Positions 1 to 8,367 of a stretch of DNA of 16,912 nt are shown here, one piece after another (the stretch's first letter is position 1; each line of letters starts with the position of its first letter). The DNA is from JBAYJY01 sp041664945 (GTDB lineage: Bacteria; UBP15; UBA6099), in contig JBAYJY010000097.1 of the NCBI GenBank assembly GCA_041664945.1, forward strand, positions 1 through 16,912, read 5' to 3'. The translations under genes and the position numbers were made by a program. The notes under the pieces were generated by a model. It did not search any database. It was given only the letters and a program-made list of their open reading frames with translations, and was not told the origin of the DNA.

Positions 1-75
1 CAAAAAGGGAAAAATCCGCCGCCTCCTAAGCAGCAATCCGGCCCGGAGACACAGCAGCCGAAAACAAAGGATTGA
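1..75 (+). CDS. Possible C-terminal end of a plus-strand protein (partial, left edge)
   Basis: Reading from base 1 in the first frame gives 24 residues, then TGA at 73-75. The tail is hydrophilic and rich in Pro, Gln and Lys (it contains NPPPPKQQSGPETQQPKTKD), which is typical of a disordered C-terminus. The second frame also stays open a little past this point, and the third frame stops early. The gene would converge on the minus-strand gene that ends at 195. Nothing about its function can be said. Confidence is low because only 24 codons are visible. Confidence 0.35.
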   Translation, partial: QKGKNPPPPKQQSGPETQQPKTKD

Positions 76-194
76 ACCCGGAGTCGGCGATAGAAAAACG
101 AAACCACATTGAAGCATAAATGTATTATAGGATTCAGTTTTGTTTGATGCAGGCGCGCTTATTCCGGCATAGATAACAGAAAACTGACGCCGGT

Positions 195-1136
195 TTATTC
201 CAGTTCGTAAAAACCGTCTATTGTCAGATCGACATTCAGATCTATATGCTTCATCTCATTTCCCAATTTGACATCCATAACCGCCGCGACGTTCTGGCTT
301 ATAGTAAAGTCAAACGCGACTAAAACGCCTTCGTCGGCGGCGAAGTATAAATCACCGTTGTATCCGATTTCCATGTTGTTGAATTTAACGTTGGAAGTTT
401 CGACTTCGCCCATGAGAGTCTTGAGAATATCCGAGATATCGCCGTCGCCGTCCACCCGAATTTTAGCGCAACGAAGGTCCTTAACTTCCTCGTACCCGAT
501 AAACTTATAACGCGTTCTGAATTTGGTTTGTTTGCCCGGCTTTTCCGCATTCATTTCCAGATTCATTTCCTGAGTCCACTCGTCGCCGACGTCGACCGCC
601 TTCTCGGGAAGTTGATGCTGGGTCTGTTCGAACAGATTTGCGACGTCCATCTGCGGCAGCGTTTCGGACAATTTTTCCAGCCCGGATATTTTCTTTATCA
701 CGCCGCGCTGATCGAGTTCCATGCGTATCGGATTCTTGTAAAGGTCCTTAAGCGGGCTCGCAATTCCGTTGCCGGCGGTTTCTTTTTTTTCGTCGCCGGC
801 CTTCAGATTTATTACATCCTGTCCGTCCTGCGTCAGCTTGTATGCGGTCACGCGAGTCAGAACCGTCGCGATGTTGTTCTTGTCAACGGATTCGACATCG
901 GTTTCAAGCGACATTTTGACTTTCATATTGACCGGGACTTCGCTCGTCTCCATAGGTTTCTGGTCGCCGGCCGATTTGAAAACCGAAGTCATGAGCTTTC
1001 CCGCGCCGGTGGCTTCAAGCGCATAGATCAGAACATCGCCGGTGGAAAATTTGTAACGCAGAAGAACCGGTTCCGCGGAAGCGGCAGTAGCCGCCAGCAT
1101 CAAAACAAAAGCCGCCAAAATTGCGCGTGTCTTCAT
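195..1136 (-). CDS. Secreted DUF6263-like protein of unknown function
   Basis: This is a 313-residue exported protein. I chose the ATG at 1136 because it overlaps the upstream stop by four bases (ATGA) and begins a clean signal peptide: MKTR, a hydrophobic stretch, and a likely cleavage site after ASA near residue 21. An in-frame start further upstream would bury the signal peptide inside 20 extra residues that overlap the neighbouring gene. The mature part opens with a short 'RYKFSTGDVLIYALE' strand and then alternates beta-rich segments. This resembles the DUF6263 family of secreted bacterial proteins, whose role is not known. There are no transmembrane helices after the signal, no lipobox and no obvious catalytic motif. 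Overlap with the FlgT/LPP20-like gene implies coupled translation and perhaps a shared envelope role (inference). The family assignment is by eye only. Confidence 0.7.
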   Translation of the reverse strand: MKTRAILAAFVLMLAATAASAEPVLLRYKFSTGDVLIYALEATGAGKLMTSVFKSAGDQKPMETSEVPVNMKVKMSLETDVESVDKNNIATVLTRVTAYKLTQDGQDVINLKAGDEKKETAGNGIASPLKDLYKNPIRMELDQRGVIKKISGLEKLSETLPQMDVANLFEQTQHQLPEKAVDVGDEWTQEMNLEMNAEKPGKQTKFRTRYKFIGYEEVKDLRCAKIRVDGDGDISDILKTLMGEVETSNVKFNNMEIGYNGDLYFAADEGVLVAFDFTISQNVAAVMDVKLGNEMKHIDLNVDLTIDGFYELE

Positions 1137-2479
1137 TTCTTTGTCACCACATCGCCGGGATTCACAGGCTCGACGGGCGTCTCGGATGTCGAGCACTGCG
1201 TGTAAGTGTCTTTAACGTCTTCAACCCGGATCGTTCCTATGCGGTCCCGTATCCTGTCGATGACATCGCCAGTGACAGGGTCGACAAGTTCGTCGCCGAT
1301 CCGATACACGGTAAGGAAATCGCCTTCCTTCAGGCCGTCGGCCTTTGTCAGGTTAATGTAAACGCGTTCGCCCGCGACCTTCAGGACATAACCTTCCAGC
1401 GGGAATGAATTGCGAATTATTTCTTCCGCCTTTTCAACCAGCGACGCCATAAGCTTGTAAACAGGGCTTTGAATATTGGAAAAATCCTCCAGCCTGATAG
1501 CAGGCATCGGGTCTTTGTCCGACGCCCCTGTGAACACGCGGTCCGAAGCGCTCGCCGATATGGCGTCGAAATATATCCAGCGGCCTGTTTTCGAGTTCAA
1601 GATGTGAAGCTCGATTTCGGCGTCATAAGACATCTCGTAAAAGCTCGCGGCGCCGACGCCGTGCTTTTTCATATCGAGCCGGAACTTCGTGAAGACGCCG
1701 TCGATCAGCCCGTCGACTCCGTTGAGCCGCACTTTTGTGTTTGCGTCCGCCTTCTCAATCAGTTCGTCCGTCAGTGAATTGTCCGAGAGAACCGAATCAG
1801 CTTCATTTTCGGAGAGGAATTCGAGCCGTCTGTCTTTTTTAAACCTGTCGAGAAGGCGCGCATTAAAAATGGAGCCGAGGTCAACCTTGTCCGTCTCGCT
1901 GAAGTTGACAAAAGGCAGCATGATAATCTTGAACGGGCGCGTGGATTCGTCAAGCCCGCGGGTCGCAAGATTTTCTTTCAGAGCTTCCTTGACGCCTGCG
2001 TCCATCGAGTCGGATGAAAATGCAGGCCCCACTTTTTCAAACTCGCCGCCTTTTCCCGTCAGACGCGCGAGCATCGACTTGTATCCGTTCGGCCCTTCTA
2101 TCTGAAGAAGCAGAGTGACCTCGACCAGCCCGTCTTTTGTTTTTGATTCCCTGAAGACCGTAGCCGTATCGAGAAACGAGTTTACCACCGATTTCTTTGT
2201 TGGATTGCTCGCAATGTAATCGCCTATCGTGCGCGATTCCAGTGATTCGAGATCGACCGGCTGCCTTTCGAGCACTTTTATAATGTTCTCTTTAGCATTC
2301 TCGATAGCGGAAAGCCGAATGTCGTCATAAGACCTGCCGGCCGAGAGCTTTTCCTCTCCGCGGCCCACGATTATTCCGCTTTGGATATCAATATACGCCG
2401 GCAGCGCCACAGCCGCTGTTCCCGCGGCAAACGCTATCAACACCGCCGCCAATATCGCAATTCGCTTCATTCTTATCAT
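1133..2479 (-). CDS. Secreted FlgT/LPP20-like envelope protein
   Basis: This is a 448-residue protein with an N-terminal signal sequence (about residues 1-26, cleavage near AVA-LP). Residues about 30-140 resemble the LPP20/FlgT N-terminal fold, with a helix rich in 'AIENAKENI' followed by strands. Residues about 182-310 resemble the CsgG/FlgT middle domain (FKIIMLPFVNFSE, then a helix and strands including GVDGLIDGVF). Residues 362-425 match the FlgT C-terminal domain well: GYVLKVAGERVYINL, then GLKEGDFLTVYR and ELVDPVTGDVI. FlgT shapes the H-ring of sodium-driven flagella in vibrios, but FlgT-like proteins also occur where no flagellum is present, so a flagellar role is not claimed. No flagellar gene is in view. 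The ATG at 2479 has a GGGGGA ribosome site upstream; an ATG three codons later is possible. Its stop overlaps the next gene. Confidence 0.7.
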   Translation of the reverse strand: MIRMKRIAILAAVLIAFAAGTAAVALPAYIDIQSGIIVGRGEEKLSAGRSYDDIRLSAIENAKENIIKVLERQPVDLESLESRTIGDYIASNPTKKSVVNSFLDTATVFRESKTKDGLVEVTLLLQIEGPNGYKSMLARLTGKGGEFEKVGPAFSSDSMDAGVKEALKENLATRGLDESTRPFKIIMLPFVNFSETDKVDLGSIFNARLLDRFKKDRRLEFLSENEADSVLSDNSLTDELIEKADANTKVRLNGVDGLIDGVFTKFRLDMKKHGVGAASFYEMSYDAEIELHILNSKTGRWIYFDAISASASDRVFTGASDKDPMPAIRLEDFSNIQSPVYKLMASLVEKAEEIIRNSFPLEGYVLKVAGERVYINLTKADGLKEGDFLTVYRIGDELVDPVTGDVIDRIRDRIGTIRVEDVKDTYTQCSTSETPVEPVNPGDVVTKK

Positions 2480-2516
2480 TTAAGAATCCCCCATTTCCTC
2501 AACGGAATCTCATTCT

Positions 2517-2545
2517 ATATTACTTCATAATGACTCAAAAGACAA
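2517..2545 (-). promoter_or_regulatory. Putative sigma-70-type promoter for the FlgT-like/DUF6263-like pair
   Basis: Reading the minus strand, TTGTCT (2545-2540) is followed after 17 bases by TAATAT (2522-2517), which lies about 40 bases upstream of the ATG at 2479. Each box matches the consensus at four of six positions, and the local sequence is AT-rich. It fits the break between ftsY and this gene pair. It is a pattern match only. Confidence 0.4.
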
Positions 2546-2622
2546 CTTTCTTACATCAGCGACGCCCATGTCACGCGAATCTTTACAGCCCGAATCCGCC
2601 AATGATGATTAGAGCTCAAAGG

Positions 2623-2644
2623 TTCAGCGCGCATGCGGCGCGAA
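2623..2644 (-). terminator. GC-rich hairpin downstream of ftsY, possible termination or RNA-end structure
   Basis: An imperfect inverted repeat pairs TTC-GCGC with GCGC-GAA around a GC-rich loop, with one bulged base. It begins about 20 bases after the ftsY stop, at the end of the long core operon. No run of T follows on the minus strand, so it is not a standard intrinsic terminator. It could stabilise a 3' end or assist another mode of termination. Confidence 0.25.
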
Positions 2645-2663
2645 TCGGCAGGATGTGATAAAA

Positions 2664-3605
2664 TCAGCTTGAAGAATCAGAATTATTGTTGTCGAGCTTG
2701 TCTCCAAGAAGCACGCGCGCGAATTCAGCGGGATCGAACGGCATTAGATCCTCGGCCTGTTCGCCGACGCCGACAAAGACAATCGGAATTTTCATTTCAT
2801 TAACAATCGAGAAAACGACGCCTCCGCGCGCCGTGCCGTCCAGCTTTGTCAGAATCAACCCGTCAACCGGAACCGCATCGTTGAACAATTTGACCTGATT
2901 GAGCGAGTTCTGGCCGATAGTCGAATCGAGCACGAGCCAGGACCTGAGAGATTCGACATTCGCTTTTTCGAAAGCGACGCGCCGGATTTTCTGAAGTTCG
3001 CGCATGAGATTGACCTGAGTGTGCAGCCTGCCCGCGGTGTCGACGATGAGGATTTCAACGCCGCGCGCGCGCGCCGCCTGAACGGCGTCGTACATCACGG
3101 CCGAAGGGTCTGTTCCGTCGCGCTGCCGGATTATCGGAACATTAGCGCGATTCGCCCATATTTCGAGTTGGTCCACCGCCGCCGCGCGGAACGTGTCGCA
3201 TGCGGCGATCATTACGTTCCGGCCCGCGTCTTTGTAATATCGCGCAAGCTTTCCGATAGACGTCGTCTTGCCTGTCCCGTTGACGCCCATGACCATGATA
3301 ACGTTGAGATCCTGAATGAAAGGCGGGTTCGCCGTCGCGCCCTCGGTTAGTATATTTTCCAGCACGTTGCAGACGAGCGCCACCATGCCTTCATTGTCCG
3401 CGGGTTTTTCCCGCCGGTAACGCTCGCGCACTTTCTCGATTATGGATGACGCCGTCGTTGAGCCCACATCGGCGAGCAGCAACGCCTCTTCGAGATCATC
3501 GTAAAAGTTTTCGTCTATGGCGGTTGATCTGTGGATGACCTGCTCAATTTTCTGCTTCAGACTGTCCTTGGTGCGCTTTAATCCCAGCTTTAAACGCTCG
3601 AGCAT
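2664..3605 (-). CDS. ftsY: Signal recognition particle receptor FtsY
   Basis: This SRP-family GTPase docks the SRP-ribosome complex at the inner membrane for co-translational targeting. It has 313 residues: an N domain at about 1-90 and a G domain at about 100-300. Motifs visible: P-loop GVNGTGKTT at 107-115, DTFRAAAVDQL at 137-147, DTAGR at 189-193, TKLDGTARGG at 253-262, and GVGE at 279-282. The long acidic A domain of the E. coli protein is absent, as in many other bacteria, so membrane binding probably rests on the N-terminal amphipathic helix (MLERLKLGLKRTKDSLK). The conserved 'LDATTGQN' segment reads LDSTIGQN at 227-234. The tail is a short Asn/Ser/Asp-rich stretch. The ATG lies one base after the smc stop, matching the widespread rnc-smc-ftsY order. 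Confidence 0.97.
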   Translation of the reverse strand: MLERLKLGLKRTKDSLKQKIEQVIHRSTAIDENFYDDLEEALLLADVGSTTASSIIEKVRERYRREKPADNEGMVALVCNVLENILTEGATANPPFIQDLNVIMVMGVNGTGKTTSIGKLARYYKDAGRNVMIAACDTFRAAAVDQLEIWANRANVPIIRQRDGTDPSAVMYDAVQAARARGVEILIVDTAGRLHTQVNLMRELQKIRRVAFEKANVESLRSWLVLDSTIGQNSLNQVKLFNDAVPVDGLILTKLDGTARGGVVFSIVNEMKIPIVFVGVGEQAEDLMPFDPAEFARVLLGDKLDNNNSDSSS

Positions 3606-3606
3606 A

Positions 3607-6600
3607 TTAATCTATGGAAACCGAAAGAACTTTCGAGTAACCTTCCTCCTCTTTGAGAGTGATGCCGAAGAAGTGATCTACGCCGGCGAGAGTGCCTTTG
3701 TTGTGCGTGACCACGATGAACTGGCTGTCGCGGGAATACTTCTTGAGCATCTCGCGAAAGCGCACGATGTTCGTGTCGTCGAGGCCGGCATCGACCTCGT
3801 CAAGAATGTAGAACGGGCTCGGCTTGACCTTCAGGATAGCGAAAATAAGCACGAGCGCGCTGAGCGCCTTCTCGCCGCCCGAAAGCAGCGTTATCCCGCG
3901 CATCCGCTTTCCGGGAATCTGAATCGACATGTCGACGCCTGCTTCCAGCGGGTCGCAGCCGCTTTCCATCGTCAGTTGCGCTTCGCCGCCGCCGAACATC
4001 TCGAAAAAAGTTTCCCTGAAACTGTCCCTGACTTTTGTGAAGGTGTCGAGGTACTGCTCGCGGCTTCTCTTGTCGTAATCGAGCATAACGTCGACAAGCG
4101 ACGTTCTCGTCGCTTCGAGATCGCTTATCTGCTCCAGAAGGTAGTCCCGCCTGTTGCGTTTCTCGTCGTATTCGCCGATAGCGAGCTGGTTGACGGGCAG
4201 CAACGATTCGAGCTCGCGCCGCAGGTTCAGATAGCGGCTCTTGCGGCCGGTTTCCGTCACGCCGGCCTTTTCGATCGCCTCCTGGTCCGTCATGCCGGGG
4301 AATTCCTCCTCGAACTGGCGCCGCGTGTCGTCAAGTTGCGTTTCAGTCCGAGCCCGCTTCAACTCGCATTCCAATATTTTTTCCCTCAAATCAGACGATT
4401 CAAGTTCATTTTCCTCAACCGCTTTATTCACTTCGCCCAATTCGGCTCCGGACTCTCCGAGCGCCGCCTTTTTCTGCTCCAATTCGGAGGCCGCTTTTCC
4501 CTGCTCCGCGCGGGTCTCGTTCATTTCTATCGTGGCGGCGTCCAATTCCCTTACCGCGTTGTCCCGCCGCCCCTTCATTTCGCCTAATGCGCGCGAAATA
4601 TCGTCGCCGCGCAGCTTCAGCCGCTCTATCTCGGAGCCGCGGTATCGCACAGCGTCGTTCACGCCCTCGATGTCCCGGTTTATCTCGCCGATCTCAACTC
4701 TCAGATCGCTTCGCGCGGTGTCTTTTTTCCTGTAATTGTCGGTTATTCCGTCAAGTTCGGTTTGCCGCTCTTTGAGCTTAGCTTCGAGTTGCTTTTTGTC
4801 GTTGCGCACGGCGTCGAGGGCGGTCTGCGAATCTGAAGCCGTTTTTTCCAGTTCGGAGGCGGCCTTGCTCCACTCCACGAGCGCAAAGTCCATCGTTTTC
4901 ATTTCACGCTCGAAGAAGTCGACGCGGTCTTCGTCGGTTTGCAGGCGGCTCAGGGCGGCATTCAATTCCTCGCGAAGGCGGATGAGCGCGTTTCCTTCGG
5001 TCGAAAATGTCTGGGAAGCCTGTTTCAGTTCCTTTTCCGGCTCGATCGCCGCTTTCGTCTTCGCGGCAGCCTCGGATTCCTTTTCCTTCAACTCCGCTTT
5101 AAGTTCCTCTACCCTTCCGGCGATAAGATCGGCCGTTGGGAGCGCCTCGCCGGTGCGCAGGATGCCTTCGGAGAAACACGCGGCGCCGTCCAGAGTGACC
5201 GCTCCGGAGCCCGCGGGCAATTCGGGCGCGATCGCTTCGAGCGTCTTGATTCCGTCAACAATGATAAACCGATTGAACAACGATATAAGCGACGGATCGA
5301 CGGCGGATTTGAATTTCACCCTGGCGCCCAGAAGGCCGAGGCAGCCCTTCCCGCCCGCCAGTTTCTCCAGATCCGGAGCCTGAACGCTATTCAGCAATTC
5401 AACGACTGCGTATATCCCGTTCCTGTCCTTCGCTTCCTTGAGAATGCCCCTGATATCCGGGAGTTTCACCGGCGAGGCATTCAGCAGGTCGTCGAGAGCT
5501 CGCTGCACGGCAAGGCGGAAACCTTCCTCTATTTCAACTGTCTCGGCTATGGAAACCGAACCGGCGGAGCCATCGCCTTTTTTCGAACTTCCGCGCGTAA
5601 TGCCGGCGATTTTCTCCAGTGTGCTGACGCGCACTTTTATCGAATTTATCTGCGCTGTTATTTCATCGGCGACGGCTTGGCTCTCGCGTTTCCGCGCGTT
5701 CAATTCCTCGATACGTTTGCGCAAAGATTCAACAGCTTCTTCTTTCGCTTTGATCGCTGTTTCGAAAGCGGCGGTTTTTTCTCCGCCGTTTTTAAGATCG
5801 GCCTGAAGTTTATCGGCCTGTTTTTTCAGATTTTCGCGGTCCCTGCTCCGTTCTTTAATCTGAGACTGAAGGTTGCGGAGCCGGTCGCCGGCGACTGTCA
5901 GTTCACTCAGCAGCGCGGTTTCCTTCCCTTTAATTACATCCATCTCGGCGAGAAGCTCATTGCGCTGCTTAGTGAGATCGCTCTCGCGCAATTTGAAATC
6001 GTCTCTCGCTCCGGCAGCGAGTTTTTCGAGTTCCGCCTGCGCCTCGGCAAGTCTTTTCTTTTTCGCTTCGGCGTGTTCGCCGAGTCTGACTATTTCTTTC
6101 TGAAGGATGTCTGTTTGAGTTTTAAGACTGCCCTGCTCGCGCAGAGAGTCCGCCGACTGCCTGTCGATTTCTTCGATCGAGCGGGTGAGATAGCGCACGG
6201 ATTCCTCGGCGCGGCCAACGCGGCCGCCAACCACCGCGAGCTGCTGAAGCAGAAGGTCCGCCGCCCGCCTGTCGGTCTCCATTTTAGCGGTGAGCTGCGC
6301 CTGATTCCCCCGAAGCTTAACCGCGTCTTCTTTAAGTTCCGAGCGGCGTTTCGTCAGGCGATCCTCTTCCCCGGTCTGCTGCTGAAGCCGTTCGGTCATT
6401 CTCCGGATGTCATCCGCGAAAACTCCGAGTTTAAGCTTCTCCATCTCCTCGACGACATCTTCGTATCGTTTAGCTTTTTCGGCCTGTTCCCGGAGCGCGT
6501 CGAGGGAGCTTTCAATCTCCATCAGCGAGTCGCGCAGACGCGCGATGTTCTGTTCGGTCTCAGCGATTTTCTGCTGAGTTTTGATTTTTTCCATTTTGTA

Positions 6601-7107
6601 TTTGATTATGCCGGCGGCCTCGACGAAAATCTCGCGCCGCTGCTGAGGCGTCAGGTCGATGATGTATTCGACGTCGCCCTGATTGACGATTGAGTATCCT
6701 GTTGTGGCGAGGCCGGTGTCGAGAAGGAGATTGTGAATATCGCGCAGGCGGCAACTCTCGCGATTGATCGTGAACTCGCTTTCGCCGGACTTATAGTAGC
6801 GGCGCATGATAGCGATCTCACTCTGCGGAAGCGGGAAAAAACCGTCCTCGTTGTCGAAAGTAAGAATGACTTCCGCATAGCCGAGCGGCTTTTGCGCCGT
6901 GCTGCCGTGGAAAACAACCTCTTCCATCTTGCGGCTGCGCAGCGAGCGGACGCTCTGCTCGCCGATCGCCCAGGCAATGGCGTCGATAAGGTTGCTTTTG
7001 CCGCTGCCGTTCGGGCCGATGACGGCGGTCGCGCCGCGTTTGAAATCAAAAACCGTGCGCTTGGCGAAAGTTTTGAAACCGTATAGCGAGAGGGATTTGA
7101 GGTACAT
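3607..7107 (-). CDS. smc: Chromosome partition/condensation ATPase SMC
   Basis: This is the bacterial condensin core ATPase, which forms a dimer with ScpA and ScpB to organise and segregate the chromosome. It has 1166 residues, normal for the family. The N-terminal head has Walker A GPNGSGKS at 31-38 and a Q-loop segment containing VNQGDVEYI near 145. Two long heptad-rich coiled-coil arms flank a hinge at roughly residues 510-650, which contains a Gly-rich stretch GGKGCLGLLG. The C-terminal head has the signature LSGGEKALSAL starting at 1075, Walker B FYILDEVDAGLDD at 1099-1111, and the switch His (VTHN) at 1135. It begins with the family-typical 'MYLKSLSLYGFKTFA'. It follows rnc after a 66-base gap, and ftsY follows after one base. 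Long open frames on the opposite strand are shadows. Confidence 0.98.
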   Translation of the reverse strand: MYLKSLSLYGFKTFAKRTVFDFKRGATAVIGPNGSGKSNLIDAIAWAIGEQSVRSLRSRKMEEVVFHGSTAQKPLGYAEVILTFDNEDGFFPLPQSEIAIMRRYYKSGESEFTINRESCRLRDIHNLLLDTGLATTGYSIVNQGDVEYIIDLTPQQRREIFVEAAGIIKYKMEKIKTQQKIAETEQNIARLRDSLMEIESSLDALREQAEKAKRYEDVVEEMEKLKLGVFADDIRRMTERLQQQTGEEDRLTKRRSELKEDAVKLRGNQAQLTAKMETDRRAADLLLQQLAVVGGRVGRAEESVRYLTRSIEEIDRQSADSLREQGSLKTQTDILQKEIVRLGEHAEAKKKRLAEAQAELEKLAAGARDDFKLRESDLTKQRNELLAEMDVIKGKETALLSELTVAGDRLRNLQSQIKERSRDRENLKKQADKLQADLKNGGEKTAAFETAIKAKEEAVESLRKRIEELNARKRESQAVADEITAQINSIKVRVSTLEKIAGITRGSSKKGDGSAGSVSIAETVEIEEGFRLAVQRALDDLLNASPVKLPDIRGILKEAKDRNGIYAVVELLNSVQAPDLEKLAGGKGCLGLLGARVKFKSAVDPSLISLFNRFIIVDGIKTLEAIAPELPAGSGAVTLDGAACFSEGILRTGEALPTADLIAGRVEELKAELKEKESEAAAKTKAAIEPEKELKQASQTFSTEGNALIRLREELNAALSRLQTDEDRVDFFEREMKTMDFALVEWSKAASELEKTASDSQTALDAVRNDKKQLEAKLKERQTELDGITDNYRKKDTARSDLRVEIGEINRDIEGVNDAVRYRGSEIERLKLRGDDISRALGEMKGRRDNAVRELDAATIEMNETRAEQGKAASELEQKKAALGESGAELGEVNKAVEENELESSDLREKILECELKRARTETQLDDTRRQFEEEFPGMTDQEAIEKAGVTETGRKSRYLNLRRELESLLPVNQLAIGEYDEKRNRRDYLLEQISDLEATRTSLVDVMLDYDKRSREQYLDTFTKVRDSFRETFFEMFGGGEAQLTMESGCDPLEAGVDMSIQIPGKRMRGITLLSGGEKALSALVLIFAILKVKPSPFYILDEVDAGLDDTNIVRFREMLKKYSRDSQFIVVTHNKGTLAGVDHFFGITLKEEEGYSKVLSVSID

Positions 7108-7173
7108 TTTATATTCTCTTGCGAAAAATGCTTTGATAGCCGGCTGTCGAAAAAAACTTCGAGCGGCGCGGCT

Positions 7174-7917
7174 TTATGAAAAGCTGATGCTTTCGAGGGC
7201 CTGTTGCGCCGCGGCGGTTTCAGCTTCCTTCTTGCTGAACCCCTCGCCCTCGCCCTGCTTGGCGCCGTTCACGTGAACTTCGACTTTGAACGTCTTGTGA
7301 TGTTCCGGTCCGGCCTGCGCCACCAGCCGGTAACGAGGCAGGCAGCGGAAATGTTTCTGAACGAGTTCCTGCAGAGTTGTTTTCGGATCCTGAATTCCCG
7401 TCCGCTGCAACTCGAGCATTTCTTCTTCCATGACGCCTTCGACGAATTTCATCGCGACATCGAAACCGCTGTCCATGTAAACCGCGCCGATCAGGGCTTC
7501 GAGCCCGTCGACGAGAAACGAACTGTGATCGCGCCCCGCGGTGTCCTCGACGCCCTTGCCGATTCTCATGAAAACCGAAAGATTCATCCTGCGGGCCACA
7601 TTCAGCAAGGCCGATTTGCTGACAAGATAAGCCTTAGCTTTGCTGAGCGCGCCCTGATTGTCCGCCGGATACTGTTTGAAAAGATGCGTGCAGACAGTAA
7701 GGGCGACCACCGAATCGCCGAGGAATTCGAGCCTTTCATAGCTGCGGGCGAGACGGTCCGCTTCAGGAATCGCGAAATCGCCCCAGAACGAGGGGTGAGT
7801 AAGCGCGGCTCTCAGCCACGAACGGTCGTTAAACCTGACCCCGACAACTTCTTCCAGTTCGTCCAGCGGCTTCGGGAATCCTTCTTCATCCCTAATGTCC
7901 AAGTAGGACGTTTTCAA
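7174..7917 (-). CDS. rnc: Ribonuclease III
   Basis: This double-strand-specific endoribonuclease processes rRNA precursors and structured mRNAs in the cytoplasm. It has 247 residues. The endonuclease domain carries the family signature ERLEFLGDS at 61-69, with expected metal ligands E64, D68, D137 and E140 (the latter in DGLEALIGAVYMDSG). A double-stranded RNA-binding domain follows at about 177-245 (DPKTTLQELVQKH, later KKEAETAAAQQAL). The start is TTG at 7917, six bases after the acpP stop. A GGGTGAT ribosome site lies at 7929-7923, and no in-frame ATG lies upstream of the catalytic domain. The ATG at 7921 is in another frame. The N-terminal extension of about 20 residues before the 'LEEVVGVRF' helix is slightly long but ordinary. 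It belongs to the core operon between acpP and smc. Confidence 0.96.
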   Translation of the reverse strand: MKTSYLDIRDEEGFPKPLDELEEVVGVRFNDRSWLRAALTHPSFWGDFAIPEADRLARSYERLEFLGDSVVALTVCTHLFKQYPADNQGALSKAKAYLVSKSALLNVARRMNLSVFMRIGKGVEDTAGRDHSSFLVDGLEALIGAVYMDSGFDVAMKFVEGVMEEEMLELQRTGIQDPKTTLQELVQKHFRCLPRYRLVAQAGPEHHKTFKVEVHVNGAKQGEGEGFSKKEAETAAAQQALESISFS

Positions 7918-7923
7918 ACATCA

Positions 7924-8160
7924 TCACCCAAGGCGCTTATCGAGATATGCCAAAGCGTCGGCGACTGTTGTGATCATGACGGCTTCTTCGTCCGGAACTT
8001 CAATGCCGAACTCGTCTTCAACGGCGAGAATCAAGTCGAAAATCTCAACCGACGTCGCGCCCAGATCGTCTCTGAAGGATGCCTCCGGAACAATCTTGTC
8101 TTCCGGCGGATTCAGTTCTGCAATAACCACTTTCTTCAGACGGTCGAAGTATTTAGACAT
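7924..8160 (-). CDS. acpP: Acyl carrier protein with an atypical phosphopantetheine motif
   Basis: This 78-residue acidic four-helix carrier would hold acyl chains on a 4'-phosphopantetheine arm. Length, charge and the helix II pattern (SVEIFDLILAVEDEFGIEVPDEEA) fit the family, and the location just upstream of rnc is the classic acpP position. The modified Ser is expected at S37, but the almost universal Asp-Ser-Leu is Thr-Ser-Val here (DDLGATSVEI at 31-40). The Asp normally contacts the holo-ACP synthase and partner enzymes, so partner choice may differ (inference). A ribosome site GGAGG lies upstream of the ATG, 15 bases after rpmF ends. None of the fatty acid synthesis genes that often surround acpP is present here. 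It could be the housekeeping ACP or a specialised one. Confidence 0.9.
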   Translation of the reverse strand: MSKYFDRLKKVVIAELNPPEDKIVPEASFRDDLGATSVEIFDLILAVEDEFGIEVPDEEAVMITTVADALAYLDKRLG

Positions 8161-8175
8161 TTACCCTTACCTCCG

Positions 8176-8367
8176 CTATCCTTCCACTTTTGTGGCAATC
8201 ACTGTTCTCCCCTTGTAATACCCACAACTCATGCATGCCCTGTGAATCATCTTCTGCTGGTGGCATTGCGGACATTCTACCAGCGTCGGCGGCGTCAGCG
8301 CGCGTTTCCACTGCGCCTTCTGACTGCGCGTTGCCGACCGCGATTTCTTATATTTCGGTTGCGCCAT
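8176..8367 (-). CDS. rpmF: 50S ribosomal protein L32
   Basis: This small basic protein of the large ribosomal subunit has 63 residues. It opens with MAQPKYKKSRSATRSQKAQW, close to the family's 'MAVPK+K.S+SR' N-terminus. A zinc ribbon follows with all four ligands: C32, C35, C45 and C48 (CPQC and CMSC), so it is the zinc-binding form. The start codon has the strongest ribosome site in the window, GGGAGGTGA about nine bases from the ATG, and lies inside the end of the upstream coiled-coil gene (20-base overlap). The order coaD, small coiled-coil gene, rpmF is also seen in Firmicutes. Confidence 0.97.
   Translation of the reverse strand: MAQPKYKKSRSATRSQKAQWKRALTPPTLVECPQCHQQKMIHRACMSCGYYKGRTVIATKVEG

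Noticed and set aside
76..194. Intergenic gap at the left edge, checked for a terminator or small RNA
   Set aside because: Only a five-base CCGGC/GCCGG repeat with a 20-base loop was seen, which is too weak to call.
528..1205. Plus-strand open frame opposite the DUF6263-like gene
   Set aside because: No motif or start signal was seen. The minus-strand reading has a signal peptide and coupling to its neighbour.
1133..2479. Assignment as a true flagellar FlgT
   Set aside because: The C-terminal domain is FlgT-like, but no flagellar gene is present and LPP20/CsgG-like relatives have other roles, so no gene symbol was given.
4939..6693. Very long plus-strand open frame opposite smc (over 580 codons)
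   Set aside because: It lies wholly antisense to clear SMC coding sequence. Its translation is rich in Phe, Leu and Arg without any recognisable domain, as expected from the complement of a Glu/Lys-rich coiled coil. Codon bias alone explains its openness.
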